NCBI GenBank assembly: GCA_964017235.1
Contig: OZ024931.1
Location: 22,730,189 to 22,794,188, forward strand
DNA: 64,000 nucleotides
Reading direction: 5' to 3'
DNA from: Sabellastarte sp. h YS-2021
Lineage: Eukaryota; Annelida; Polychaeta; Sabellida; Sabellidae
Shown: positions 22,531 to 35,289 of the stretch, piece after piece
Layout: each line of letters opens with the position of its first letter
Numbering within the stretch: position 1 is the first letter of the stretch
Notes under the pieces: generated by a model
Databases searched by the model: none
Told to the model about the DNA's origin: nothing
Seen by the model: only the letters and a program-made list of their open reading frames with translations
Program-made: the position numbers and the translations under genes

Positions 22531-22692
22531 TATGTTTTCCACTTACTATTTACACCTTAATAGCTAACTTTGTACTAATGTCTGAATACCATTTGCAGGG
22601 CACAACCTTTGTGTGATCTTCTTTCACTTCTACTCTGAAACTCAAAACACAGTCAGCTGACACAGAGCCCATTCACGGGCACTGATTGCTTG

Positions 22693-23084
22693 TTTTCTTT
22701 TCATGTTTACTTTGCAAGTTACTAACATTCAGTGTATGATTGAATTGCAACTAAATAATAGTGTGAAAAAAATAATTTTGTCTATAAAAAAGTACTTGTA
22801 CAAAATACTTTTCAAAAGTACTTTTACTTGCACTAAATACATCTATTAAAAAAGTACTTGTACTAAAAGATTTTAAAAGTACTTGTAAAGATTTTAAAAG
22901 TACTTGTACTAAATACTTTTATTTGTACTAAGACCCAAACCTGATGTGAATCCATAACACTTCCTTTATTATCCAATAACACTTAAAAAAATGTAAACAA
23001 AAATATGTGAAATGGTCTGGCTGACTATAGTCCTAATCATTACAAAGCACAGTACAATAAACTAATTAAATGTTAAGCAGGTAA
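22693..23084. other. Flank with short AAGTACTTGTAC repeats
   Basis: Between 22785 and 22935 the phrase AAAGTACTTGTA recurs four or five times with variants, giving a small minisatellite-like patch. Such patches occur at ends of some hAT MITEs, but no termini were found. Confidence 0.4.
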
Positions 23085-26000
23085 TTAAGCGGCCTGTCAG
23101 GTGCACCTATTTGTTTTCACGTAAGTTCGACTGATCGCCTCCACAGCCACAGGATTATAGTCTCCCTTGAAAAACTTCTTGAGCTTTCAAATTTTTCTTC
23201 CCTTCTTATCTTTCTTTAGAACTGTAGGAGTGGGAAAAATTTTTGGGATACTTTGCGCAGACCTAAAGGTAACCTTAAGGATTTTTCAAAAACACCCCGT
23301 CATTGCGTTTCGGAAAAAAACAAACACACATATGCTATAAAATTTGTCAGGTACATTCTAGACCTAAATCTGCAGGTCGGAAAGGAATCGGACCATAGAT
23401 GCCTGAATGGGAGGCGTATTATTTTCGTAAATTTTTTTAAAATGGGTACTTGATCTGTATCTCAAAAACGGTCGGGATTTCGTCGTTTGTTGGAATAAGT
23501 TATTCAGCTAATTTTTGATAATCATTCACATACTGAAGTTTTAGCCCTGTATCTACAATCTTAAGGTCACCTTAATGTAAAAAAAGGGGGTTTTAGCCCT
23601 CCAGTTCACCTACTTTTTCACTTTTCTCAACCAAAACTTGGTATATATATTAAGATTACCAAAGGATTATCCTGACTTTATGGTGACCTTAAACTGTTAA
23701 TATAATTGGAGCTATGGTCCCCCTAAAGTCATAAAATTGGAATAAAGCCATCTGGCCACTTTATTTTTCCATATCTAACGTATATTGATATTGAAGGGAC
23801 ATTCTCAGTTTATGGTCACCTTAAAGTCACAATATGAATGAAGTTATGGTCACCTTATAATGAAAAAAGAAAAAGTTTTCAGCCTCCAGCTATCCTATTG
23901 ATCAACTGACCTGAACTAAACTTTATGCACTTAAAAGGATGACAAAAGGGACATTCTTATTTTATGGTCACCTTAAAGTCCCAATATGAATGAAGTTATA
24001 GCCACCTTGCAGTGAAATGATGGAGTTTTAATCTCCAGCTATTGTATTGTTCAGCGGACCTCAGTTAAATTTTGCACACTTATTAAGGATGAAAATAGGG
24101 ACATTCTTATTTTCTTTCCACCTTGGAGTTCCAATACAAGCACGGTCATGGCCATCTTAAAGTAAAAATGAAGGTTTTCAGCTCCCAACTGACTTACTGT
24201 TCAATGACATCGGTTCAACTTGACACATCGATTAAGTTTAAGGAAGACTTCTAATGACCTTTTTATTTAAAATTCCTGTATTAAGAGACTTTGGCCAACT
24301 TAACATAATAAATATATAGTTTTTTCCTCCCACCTCATTTATTTTAAGACTTTTTAAAACCACACCTCCCACATGTATACTTAAAAACACAGTTTCTGTT
24401 ATCTGGCAAAGCTAGCTTCCTAGTGTTTTTGAAGTTATGGCATCTTCAAAGAAAAAAATGAGGTATTTAGCATGCAGTGATGTGGTTATTAATGTATTGC
24501 AGCTGATCAGTGTTCATATAATATAAATTCCCAATTTTAGGCACATTAAAAAAATCTGACATGTTGATATGACTTTTCCTTCTTGGGAAAAAGAGCTTTA
24601 ATTAATTCAGCTTTTGTTTAGCAGCAGGCGTTGTTGATCTAGCTACTTATTCACATACACTATGTAAATTGGTCAAATGTATAGACGACTTCTTTCAGAA
24701 AATAGGATGACTGGAAAAAACACTTTCTCATAAACTGTAGTGCTTTTGTGATAACTCGCCAACTCGAGTTTTATATCATTTTTGTTCAACTCGTGAACCC
24801 GAGTTTGTCTTATTGCAAACTCGAGTTCCTTTAAAACACTGCAAAACATATGTAAATAAACCTCTTGCCAGTTTACAAAGATGCAATAAAAACACGATTT
24901 GACTTGTTTACTTAATATTTTCCTTCACATTTATCTATTACGACGTAAAGCCAATGATATCTCTCCATATATCTTACCTAGTAAAACAACCAATCAAAAC
25001 GTCCATTTTATTTGTCTACATGATCAGATTTAGATCAGAGTCATGTGTGAATTAAAAATGTTAATAACATCTGACAACATGACCTTGTGTATATTTTTTT
25101 TACAATTTTAACAATAAAGGATTTCACAAATACGATTATCTTGAGCCTATTTATCTGATAAAAATGTTAAATAGCAATGAATTTTCAGAGGCATAAAATG
25201 CCTCAAAGGTATACAACATGTGAATGTCCCTATCTATAGCCAATTATAATTTACTACAGTGTATCTTTATCATTATAAATCAGGATTAAATATCTCCTGG
25301 AGAAAATGTACAGTCCCAAATTTACGATCCCAAATTAACAGCAAAAATGATATATTCTTTTCATAAAATATACCACTCTACGAAACGCAATAAAGCTCAC
25401 ATTCTGCTTACAGTCTAATACTGCAACTGATGCAGTTTTTAGATAATCCAATTTCCATCAGATATAAAACACAGTAAAGCTTACCTTCTCCTTACAGTCT
25501 CATACCACAACTGCTACAGCTTTATTAACTCAAGTCTCCATCCAGGCTGCTCGTTATGTCAGCTGACTTGTCAGTCAGCTGACATTATGTCATCACTCTG
25601 CGGCGTGGGCGTCCGCGTCCGCGTGAACAACTTCTTCTCCAAAACTACAAGGCCTAGAGACATGCTGTTTTTTTTAAAAGATACCTTATCTATCGAGGAT
25701 GAAAAATTGTTCAAGGCATGCAAATCTGTCTGTTCGTCTGCTTGCTAGAGACATTACAAGGGGGGTACCCCCACCAAAAGTGTGAAAATTTCAACTTTTT
25801 ATCACAATTTTCTCAGTGACTATTGCAGGGATTTCTCTCATATCTTGCATATATGTACTAGGCCAGAGGTAGATTCTCTTGTGTGAGTATGAGACCTGGA
25901 TCTGTCTTACTTTTTTTTAAATAAATTTTTTTAATAATTTTTAATGCATTAAAATTCATGAAATCATGCACTAAATCACTTATAACTTCAAAAGTGTTGC

Positions 26001-27954
26001 ATTTACAGCATTTTGTGAAAATATGTTGTTCAGCTACTTTTTTCATAGCTACAATATGGTGAGTAAGTTGGGTGTCTGTCTCAATAGCTAAGTGAGTAAT
26101 AGCTACTTTTGGGCTTTTCAGTAACTTCCATTATGAGTAAAATCACTTGTAACTTAAAAACTATTGCATTTAGAGAATTTCGTATAAATATGTTATTCAG
26201 CTACTTTTGGGCCAGCTATAACATAGTGAAAGTTCAGACCTGTAGCTCATGGCATAGCTGAGTAATAGTTCCTTTGAGGTTCTCACTGTTGAGTAAATCA
26301 GTTGTAACTTTAAAACTATTACATTTAGAGTAATTTGTTAAATATGTTATTCACAGAATTTTTGGTCAGCTATAACATAGTGAAATTGCAGACCTCTATG
26401 TCATGGCATAGCTGAGCAATAGCTACTTTCAGGTTCTCACTGTTGAGTAAATCATTGTATCCACTGGATAGCCACAGTGTGTAGAGAGAGATTTCACCAT
26501 TACTGCTCTGATGAAAAAAAATATTATAGCTAGCTTTCTTAAGTTTGCAGTATATATTAATAACCATAAAATGTTGTCTGGGAATATTTTTGGCCTCATT
26601 TTGAGAAACAAGATGGTCGCCACAGGTGTTTTTATGTTGAAATTATAGACCTATAGCTCATGGCCCAACTGAGCAATAGCTATTCTCAGGTACTGACTGT
26701 TGAGTAAATCAGCTATAACTTGAAAAATATTGCATTTGGAGTATTTTGTTAAAATATATTGTTCACCTACTTTTGGGTCAGCTATAACATAGTGAAATTA
26801 CAGACCTATAGCTCATGGCATAATGGAGCAATAGCTATTTTCAGGTTCTCACTATTGAGTAAATCAGTTGTAGCTTGAAAACTATTGCATTTACAGTAGT
26901 TTGCTTAAATATGTTGTTCACCTACTTTTGGGTTAGCTATAACATAGTAAAATTTCAGACATGTAGCTCATTGCATAGCTGAGTAATAGTTCCTTTGAGG
27001 TTCTCACTGTTGAGTAAATCAGTTGTAACTTTAAAACTATTACATTTAGAGTAATTTGTTAAATATGTTATTCACAGAATTTTTGGTCAGCTATAACATA
27101 GTGAAATTGCAGACCTCTATGTCATGGCATAGCTGAGCAATAGCTACTTTCAGGTTCTCACTGTTGAGTAAATCATTGTATCCACTGGATAGCCACAGTG
27201 TGTAGAGAGAGATTTCACCATTACTGCTCTGATGAAAAAAAATATTATAGCTAGCTTTCTTAAGTTTGCAGTATATATTAATAACCATAAAATGTTGTCT
27301 GGGAATATTTTTGGCCTCATTTTGAGAAACAAGATGGTCGCCACAGGTGTTTTTTGTCAGTCATGAAAAGTGCTTATATCTCCCTTATTATTGATCCTAG
27401 AGGTTTGGGATGATAAACCAACCTGTAGGAAATCATGGGGTGGGAATCTTTTGTTGTGGTCAGATTTGACCTTCAATGACCCCTCCTTCAAGGTCAAACA
27501 AGGATAGCCAAACTTAAAAGTGCTTATAACTCATTTATAATTGGTCCTAGAGGTTTGGAATGGTAAACCATAGGAAATCATGGGCTGGGAATGTATCTGT
27601 GTGGTTAGATTTGACCTTGGACCCCTTCTTCAAGGTCGAACGAGGATATTGCATTTGTAGTATTTCTTTAAATATGTTTTAACCTATTTTTTACACTTAA
27701 ACAATTACCTTGTTATTTTCCTTCATAATACCATTTACAGGGCACAACTTTTTTATCCTTTTCTTCTGTCAGCTTCGGAATTTCTTTCGAACTTGCTGTT
27801 CAGTTACCATTTACTGTATTTCTGTACAGCCCTTTTCCTGATAATTATTCTGTCCTCTAATCACCTTCACAAATCAAAAACACTCAGTCAGCTGACACAG
27901 TGCCCGTTCACGGGCACTCTCCTCTTGTTTTTGTTAGCAAAAACCTTTTTCTAG
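23085..27954 (+). mobile_element. Element A2 copy 1 (rolling-circle-like), interrupted by B3
   Basis: It starts TTAAGCGGCCTGTCAGG, with a degenerate TAAGC...hairpin as in A1. Next come the leader GATTATAGTCTCCC and units with TTTATGGTGACCTTAAA and AAGTTATGGCCACCTT. A unique tail contains GTTGATCTAGCTACTTATTC. The tail ends CAGGCTGCTCG at 25553. The terminal piece TTTTTGTTAGCAAAAACC...CTAG (27928-27954) lies after element B3. Followed by TTTAAA. Confidence 0.8.
25554..27927 (+). mobile_element. Element B3 inserted in the A2 terminal hairpin
   Basis: The 5' end is TTATGTCAGCTGACTTGTCA. The 3' side is CAGTCAGCTGACACA, the perfect hairpin GTGCCCGT-TC-ACGGGCAC, then TCTCCTCTTG followed by TTTTTG. 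The host text GGCTGCT(C/T)G/TTTTTGTTAGC is uninterrupted in A2 copy 2 at 46227-46241. The interior has AGCTACTTTT units, then two to three 147-bp-type units. A block of about 378 bp (26254-26631) is repeated, apparently without change, 721 bp further on (26975-27352). Confidence 0.85.
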
Positions 27955-30546
27955 TTTAAATGATATTTAATATAGATAGCAATTTAATATAAATACTGGC
28001 AGACTGTTGCATGATCTCACAGTTACGCTAAGGTTTTAAAGTCTGTGAATCAAAGGATATGTACAAGAATAGTTAGATCTACTCTTTGAAATATGTTCAA
28101 AGCCAGAGTAAAAATTCCAATTATTAAATTGAGAATATCTTGGAAATAGTGACAGATAGAACAAACCAGTCGGGTACTTAAAAGATTTACCATACAAGCG
28201 AATGGTTCAGACTGTTACCTGGTGTAGTCCCTGGATGTGTTTGCCTTGGTCAAAACCTAATTTATTTCAGTTACTCAATAGTGTCAACATATGTACATAA
28301 CTAGAAACAAAAATGTATACTTTTAGAAAGGTATTATGGATTCATAACAAAAACTAGTATTTGGAGATAATTTATGTAAAGAGGGGTTAGAAGGATAGTT
28401 TTGCAACAATAAGTGTGTCAGGAAAAAGAGTACCATAAAATAGTTTTGTGTCTCTTGCAATGTGTCATTTTGATGTACACTATATTAAACATTGCATCTC
28501 AGAAATGGTTCAGCTACGGGGTAGTTACACTTCTCCAGGCACATAGTACAATTGTGGTAGATCTACAGGGAATTGGAACAGAGAAACAGGGTTAAAAAGG
28601 AAGGTCTAACAATTTACAAAATAGCAGGACTTTTTTTTCTACTCCAAACATAATGAGCTATATGTAGCTGTGTTTAAAGTTATTTACGTATATTTCTTAC
28701 ATTACTTATGACATGATCCATGCTCATCCAATAATTTACTGGTAGTGAATGTTGAGCTGTGATTCAGATTCTGAGTCTGACAATCTGCAAGTACAGAGGT
28801 GAATTTACTATGAAATATGATCATACCAGATGAAAATTATCTTTAAGTTTATATTTTTGCTTCACACCTTGGTGCTGTTGACCTTTTTATTGGACTTTCC
28901 CCTCTTAAAAAATTTATGCCTAAAAGGATATTTACATTATTTTTGCATTTTTTGAATTTCTAAAATCAAACATACATTAAAATCAAATCTATTTTCATGC
29001 TTCCATAGCTTTGGATAGAGGTTTATATCCCTGTTAACAGAAAATATCTGTATCATTTAGAACTTTTGAAATTAGAGGATATCAAGTTGACAAAATTCTA
29101 CTCAGCATTGCAATTCATATTCACCCACAAAGAGTATTTTTGTATGGCAAAAAGTTACAGTTCATAAAATTTTGCATTATCAGAGTGGTTGAAGATAGAA
29201 AAAAAAGCACTAGATTAAAAGGCTGTTTTAATGTAACATAATATAACAAAAATCACACTCCTATCTTCGAAGCACATACAATACCGGTATATTTTAATTG
29301 AATAAATACATGAAATTGTTCTCAGTGCAAGTCAAAGTTCATTTTTACATGGTTTGGCCTTTGACTTCAAAGTAAATTTTTATGGGATTGTGTATTTTAT
29401 TTAATAAATATAATTGAGAGACGGATAAAGTAACCAGTATTATTGATGTGACACTAATGTGCTGTGACTATGCAAATACATGCAGTTTATGTGGTTTGTT
29501 TGCGTTATTTACTTTCAGTATTTTGTTATGGTTTTGACGTCCTATTTGTTTCAGTGTTTCAAGCATCATAAAGTTGCAGCAAACCTCATTAATATAAAAG
29601 TGCAATTTGAACACATTACTGTAAGAAGATTTAAAAAAAAAAGAACAAAAGGTGAAAGTACAATTTTTTTTCTATTTTACCATGGAAGCTTAAATTGCAG
29701 TTTGTGTGTCGAAGTTACTGGAGCTTGGAGTTGAAACCTCGATCATGTTATCCTTGACAACATTGGTGGAAAAAATAAACGTCCTGCTTGGGTGAACATG
29801 CATTCAGCTTTCTGCACCCTTGAGAAACTGATGTCCATGTTCTCCCACTTCAGAAGTGGTTAGGGCAAAATACTTCTCTTTAATTATAGTGTGTGTGTGA
29901 ATAGTTGTTGGCTTCACACTGTATGGATCTCATTTAATTTTGAAATTAGCTCAGATGATATGTTTATTCTGTGGCCCACAGTGTATATTTGTTTAAATAG
30001 GGAGGGGACCATAGAAATTAAGTGTTTTTGCAAACGGTGTTTGAGGATATGAACTTTGAATACAGGAATAGGATACTTGAGGGAAAGAGTATGGCTTTGT
30101 GATTTGCATAAGACATGTGACAGAGGATTCAGCAGTTTGTGACTTGTATGTTGCTTGGATTTTCTGATGAAACATTGGTCACTGGTGAGTAATATTATGA
30201 TGTAGTGTTATTTCATATTCTATTCTTGTTTTTCTTTTGTGAAGCATTTTTTATGGACAAGTTAATACTTATTGATTGCGTGTCATTTTAAGAGTCTGTC
30301 TGGTTGAGTGTGTCAAAATTATAGTTTGCATGTTTATTGAGATTGACATGAACATTCAAGTAAGGGTGTTGTGGTCACACAGAATTTTTTATTTTGAAAT
30401 TGATATTTACCTATACTGACATATGAAACTGTCATTTTGTATTACTAATCTGCTCAGCCAGGGAAGCTCATCATGCAGAGAAGTTTTCACAAGCAATATT
30501 TGTATATTTAATACTATATTTAAACAACAACATTTGTATAGAACTC
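27955..30546. other. Non-coding sequence without recognised repeats
   Basis: This is the longest stretch that looks single-copy. It has no convincing reading frame, splice-bounded exon, RNA gene or element end that I can recognise. It could be intron or intergenic DNA. Confidence 0.4.
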
Positions 30547-30782
30547 TACTGCCTTGCTACCAGTTATTGCTGGGTACCAATTATTGGCACCCACAAATAA
30601 AATGTTATATACATGGCAGTAATGACTACATATCTTCAAATCCTTTTATTATTTGTTCCATTCAGCTTGGAAACAGTTAACTTAGTTATTACATTTGGAA
30701 GGTGCTTTTCACAAAGTTATTTTCTGTTTTAATTCTGTCTGGCAATAATTGGTAGCCAGCGATAATTAGTAGCAAGGCAGTA
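30547..30782. mobile_element. 232-bp MITE with about 40-bp TIRs and TA duplication
   Basis: It spans 30549-30780, flanked by TA on each side. The left arm is CTGCCTTGCTACCAGTTATT and the right arm, reverse-complemented, is CTGCCTTGCTACTAATTATC. Both continue through CGCTGG- or TGCTGG-like text to TACCAATTATTG, with only a few mismatches over 40 bp. TA duplication suits a Tc1/mariner-type mobiliser. It has no coding capacity. Confidence 0.8.
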
Positions 30783-30797
30783 CAATGGTTAAGTTAA

Positions 30798-32153
30798 TTA
30801 ACGCTCGACGATAGGAGAGGGTTATTGTAATCAGTTTGTATCTGTCTGTCTGTCTGTCTGTGCACCGTTTTGCCCTTATAACTCAAAAACTATAACATCA
30901 ATCGCGCTCAAATTTGGTGGGTAGATATTTCATGGGGTACAGACGGAATCTTCCAAATTTGGTGTAATTTGTTTGAAAATTAAAGTCAGGAGACAGGTTT
31001 TTAAATTTTTAATTGGGCATATACAGTGAAACCTACTTGTCTTCAAAAATCAATATCATGATAGGATTTCCTCCTCATGAATTCTTGCCTCATCAGGTAT
31101 CCTCTGTGGCTGTGAGTGTAATGTGTAGAACTTGTAATCTCATGCTTGGGGTTCAATACCAGTCAATTCTAAATTTTTTTTTTTTTTTTAAAATTTTTGT
31201 TTTTAGGTTTTTTTTAGCAAATTTTTTAAAATGTCTTTTAAAAAGAAAAGAAAAAAAAACACAGCATCTAAAATTTTGCTGTTCAAAAAAAAAACTTTAA
31301 CCAAGATAAAGTGTTCAACTTGATGGACAATAATTTTCAATTGGGCATATACAGAGAATTCTGATTTTCTTTATTGCATAAGTAAAAAAAAATCAATATT
31401 TTGCTGTCTGATGATGTCATTACTTAATGATGTCACAATGCAATTGTCATTGTGAGGTCACAAAACCTAGCTTGTGATATTTGTGATATATTTCTTCTCA
31501 TTAAATTTATGTCTTGAAATTGACATAAATACAATTGAGAGGGAAGTGGTGTATTTGTCATGTTTATTTATTTCTGTTTTTTTTTTTTGTTTTTTTTTTG
31601 TTTCAATTTCTTGACAGTCCATCACAAAAATTTACCCTGAGTAATTTTGACCAAGAAGTGGTTTTTAACCAATATTTTTACCTCTACCAGGAGTTTATGT
31701 TTGTTGTGTGCTTTTTTGTCTATTTGTCTGCCTGTTTTTGGTATTTAGATTACTCCAGAACTAATGAACAGATCTTTATAAAAAATTTGTGAGTAGGACC
31801 TGGTGAAAGGAAGAAATTACTAGTTTTTGGGAAAGACATGGATCATATTTTGGATACAAAAAAATCATGAATTTTCATAGGTCCCATTTCAATATATTTT
31901 AATGATTTTAGCTTTCTACTTCATATTTCTTCAAAAGTAATTAATAAATTTTGATGTCAAATTTGAAGTAGGAAGGGACTAGCCATGGGAAGGAGTGATT
32001 ACAGTTTAGGAAAGATCCAGTTAATATTTTGGATACCAAGAAGCCTCCAGAATTTCTGGAAATGCCACCATGGTGGATGTGTGTTATACTTTATAACACT
32101 TGTGAGACTGGTCACATCGAGTCGAGCGTTTTGCTTTCTCTGAGTGCATCTTG
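30798..32153 (+). mobile_element. Element G (rolling-circle-like), 1.36 kb
   Basis: The start is TTAACGCTCGACGATAGG. AACGCTCGAC (30800-30809) is the exact inverse of GTCGAGCGTT (32121-32130). It ends GTGCATCTTG at 32153, followed by TTGTG. Just inside the 5' end is a (TCTG)n microsatellite (about 30841-30863), and the phrase CCCTTATAACTCAAAAACTA follows. There is no gene. The middle is low-complexity (T-rich near 31170-31260 and 31576-31600). Confidence 0.7.
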
Positions 32154-33194
32154 TTGTGTACTGTTAGAGGTTTTAATGTCATAAAATGCAAGTGATGAAT
32201 TTCACTGGGTGACCTAGTGGTTTACAGGTTTAGCATTTCTTTATTTATTCTTTCCTCATTAGGTTTGAATCAAGCTCATCACACCAGGTGTTCTATGGTC
32301 AGTTTTAATATAACCTCAGTAGGTGAAAAAGATGTAAAGCTCCAACTTTAACTCTTTATAAAGGAAGAAGTAAGATATAGTTTACACAAACAAAAACTAC
32401 ATTTTCAACAGACATATGTCCTCTGAGGTCACGGGTTCAAATATCCCATCCAGACCTTGGGAGTCAGAGTTTGGTAGTAGCCTGCCTCGTGGTTTACAGT
32501 ATAAATTCATTTTTGTTTCTTCTCCATCTGCAGATACACACCTGTTTGTTTGTCATGTAGCCTTGTGTGAGGCTCAAATTTTACCAAAGTCAAAGTTAGG
32601 TTTTATGTCCTTTCAACAGTCTGGGTCATGGGGCAGGCCCTCAAACAATGACATTTGTAAATTTGGTATCTGGCCAACTCACTGCCACAGAAAGTCGCTA
32701 CCAAAATCCTTTTCAAAAACAAACACAAAAGTTTGGTATTCATAAAGCACTCATATACGTTTATAATCATTAAATCGCCAGACTCTTGGTATTCTTATGT
32801 TAGAAAAAAAACAGTTTTTGTAAATGAAAGGTAAATTATGCAAACTAAAAATTTAATATGCAAACTGAATTACTTTTCTGATTACAATAACATGAGTATA
32901 TGGTGTGTTAATAATATTGACCAGATATTCCAAATCAAAATAACTAACATTTCATGGGATTACAAAGTGTGGACATGGATTTTGCTAAAGAGTAATGACA
33001 TATTCACTCTTCAGAGGACAACCTGAGAAAAGGAGATATATTTCATACTTGATTTCAACAGTTCACAATTATTCACATAAAATTATCTTCAGATAAGTCA
33101 CTTTGAATGAAAATCTTGAAACATCTCACTATTTTTATGTTAATAACTGGTACTTGTGAAACAGTAGAATCATGGTTAAAGAATTGTTGAGGAT
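32154..33194. other. Non-coding sequence, nothing recognised
   Basis: No repeat ends, RNA gene or convincing coding exon. A 109-codon frame at 32416-32745 has no supporting motif. Confidence 0.35.
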
Positions 33195-34930
33195 TATTAT
33201 TGTATCCACCAACTGCATCTGGTGATACTTTGGTTTAGTGTTTGCTTATAATGCTGCTGCTGCTGCTGCACGTAGAGAGATTTCCAATGTTCATGCTCTC
33301 AGCTGAAAACTGGTCCAGCAAGCTTAACCAAATTTGCAGGATACCTTCATTCGGAGGTAAGCTTCTCTGTGACTGAAAATCTGAAATTAGCCTCATTCTG
33401 AAAAACAAGATAGCTTCCCTGGGCATTTCTTTGAAAATTATTTACCTTTTTCTAATGGCTGGTTCTGGTAACTAGAAGGTTGAGCCTCTTAATAGTGATA
33501 TATAGAACAGATAAATGTGCCTCTATAAGCATGCAGACATTTGGACCTTGAAGCTCTTCATTCAAGGTCATCCATTGTGTACCAAAATACCCCACATAGC
33601 GGACCTTAAAAGTGTCGATATCTCCCCTATTATTGGTCTTCTGATGTGTTCAGGATGACCTTTAGGGCCCCTCCTTCAAGGTCAAACAAGGAAACTTAAA
33701 GGTGCTTATAACTCTCTTATTGATGCACCTACAGGTTTACAATGTGAAACCAACCTGTAGGCAATCATAAGCTAGGAATCTTCTGATGTGGTCAGATTTG
33801 ACTTTGGGTCCCTCCTTCAAGGTCAAATGAGGATAGCCAAACCTAAAGTGCTTGTAACTGGCTTATTATTGGTCCCAGAGGTTTGGGATGTGACACCAAC
33901 CTATAGGAAATCATGGACTAAGAATCTTCTGATGGGTTCAGATTTAACTTTGGGCCCCTCCTTCAAAGTCAAACGAGGATAGCCAAACTTTAAAATCCTA
34001 ATAACTTGCTTATTCTTGGTCCTATAGTTTTGCAATTTGAAAGCAACCTTTAGGAAATCATGGGCTAGTAATCTTCTGATATGCTCAGATTGGACCTTTG
34101 GGGCCCCTCCTTCAAGGTCAAATGAGAATAGCCAAACTTAAAAGCGCTTATAACTCACTTATAATGGGTCGTTTGCAATGTGAAACCAACCTACAAGAAA
34201 TCATGGGCTAGTAATCTTCTGATGTGGTCAGATTTGACCTTGGGCCTGCCCTTCAAGGTCAAACGAGGAGAGCCAAACTTACAAGTGCTAAAAACTCACT
34301 TATTCTTGGTCCTAGAGGTTTGCAATGTGAAACAAACCTATAGGAAATCATGGGCTGGGAATCTTGTGATGTGGTCAGATTTGACTTTGGGCCCCTCCTT
34401 CAAGATCAAATGAGGACAGCCCAACTTAAAGGTGCTTTTGCTGGCTTATTATTGGTCCTAGAGGTTTGGGATGTGAAACCAACCTACTGGAAATCATGGG
34501 CTACGAATCTTCTGATGGGTCCAGTTGTGATCTTTGGCCCTGCCCTCTTCCTAGAGGTTTGGGATGTCAAACCAACCTATACTTTTCTGAATTTCAGCTG
34601 CCTTTTTGAATTTGGTTGAAATAGAAAATGTTGTTTATCTGGAAAACTGTAAGAGATAAAGTGATTTTGGGCAAATATTGGAACCCCTGGGTACTAGGGA
34701 CTACTAAAACCTCTGATAAATTTAGACTCTTCTGAATTTCAGTAGTCCTCTTGAATGTTGACGGAAAATGGAAAATGTTATCTATCTCAAAAACCATAAG
34801 TGAATGAGCGATTTCGTGCAAATATTGGACCCACTTGGTACCGAGAACAACTCCTCTATGACCTATGAAAACTTAAGGCTTTTCTGAATTTTGGCCGCCA
34901 TCTTCAATTTTGACAGAAATGGAAAATGTC
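33195..34930 (+). mobile_element. E-family element (E1), 5' end and array
   Basis: It begins near ATTGTATCCACCAACTGC and continues TACTTTGGTTTAGTG, AAAAACAAGATAGCTTCCC. Then come 147-bp-type units with AGAGGTTTGCAATGTGAAACC and CTTCAAGGTCAAA (33650-34600), and units with TGAATTTCAG and GGAAAATG (34580-34930). The next E start interrupts or abuts it at about 34931. No 3' end is assigned. Confidence 0.55.
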
Positions 34931-35289
34931 ATTGTATCCACCTGAGGCATCCAGCAGATACTTTGGTTTAGTGTTCGCTACGCCGGCACCTCTAACGATC
35001 TCAGAGGAAAACTACACCAGCTAGGTTCACCAAATTTGCAGGATATCTTCATTGGGGGTTAAGCTTCTCTGGGACTGAAATTAGCCTCATTCTGAAAAAC
35101 AAGATAGCCGCCCCGGGCATTTCTTTGAAAATTATCTACATTCTTCTACTGGCTGTTTCTCATACGTAGAAGGTTGAATCTCTTCATAGGTGATATGTAT
35201 AACAGATATACATGTCCTCTACAACCTTGCAGACATTTGACCTTGAAGCTCTTAATTCAAGGTCATCCACGGAGTGCCAAAGTACCCCA

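Larger units (their letters stand above)
15408..22692 (+). mobile_element. Element B2 (rolling-circle-like) with nested inserts
   Basis: The 5' end is TTATGTCACCTGACTTGTCA, followed by the CAGTCAGCTGACA hairpin partner and a GC-rich leader GCGTCCGCGTGAACAAC. The 3' region is CAGTCAGCTGACAC, then the hairpin remnant GAGCCC-ATTCAC-GGGCAC, then GATTGCTTG followed by TTTTC. The interior holds AGCTACTTTT-type units, a hAT-like MITE, a 147-bp array, a piece with an A1 3' end and a repeated B leader, and element C. Left and right AGCTACTTTT arrays flank the inserts. Confidence 0.6.
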
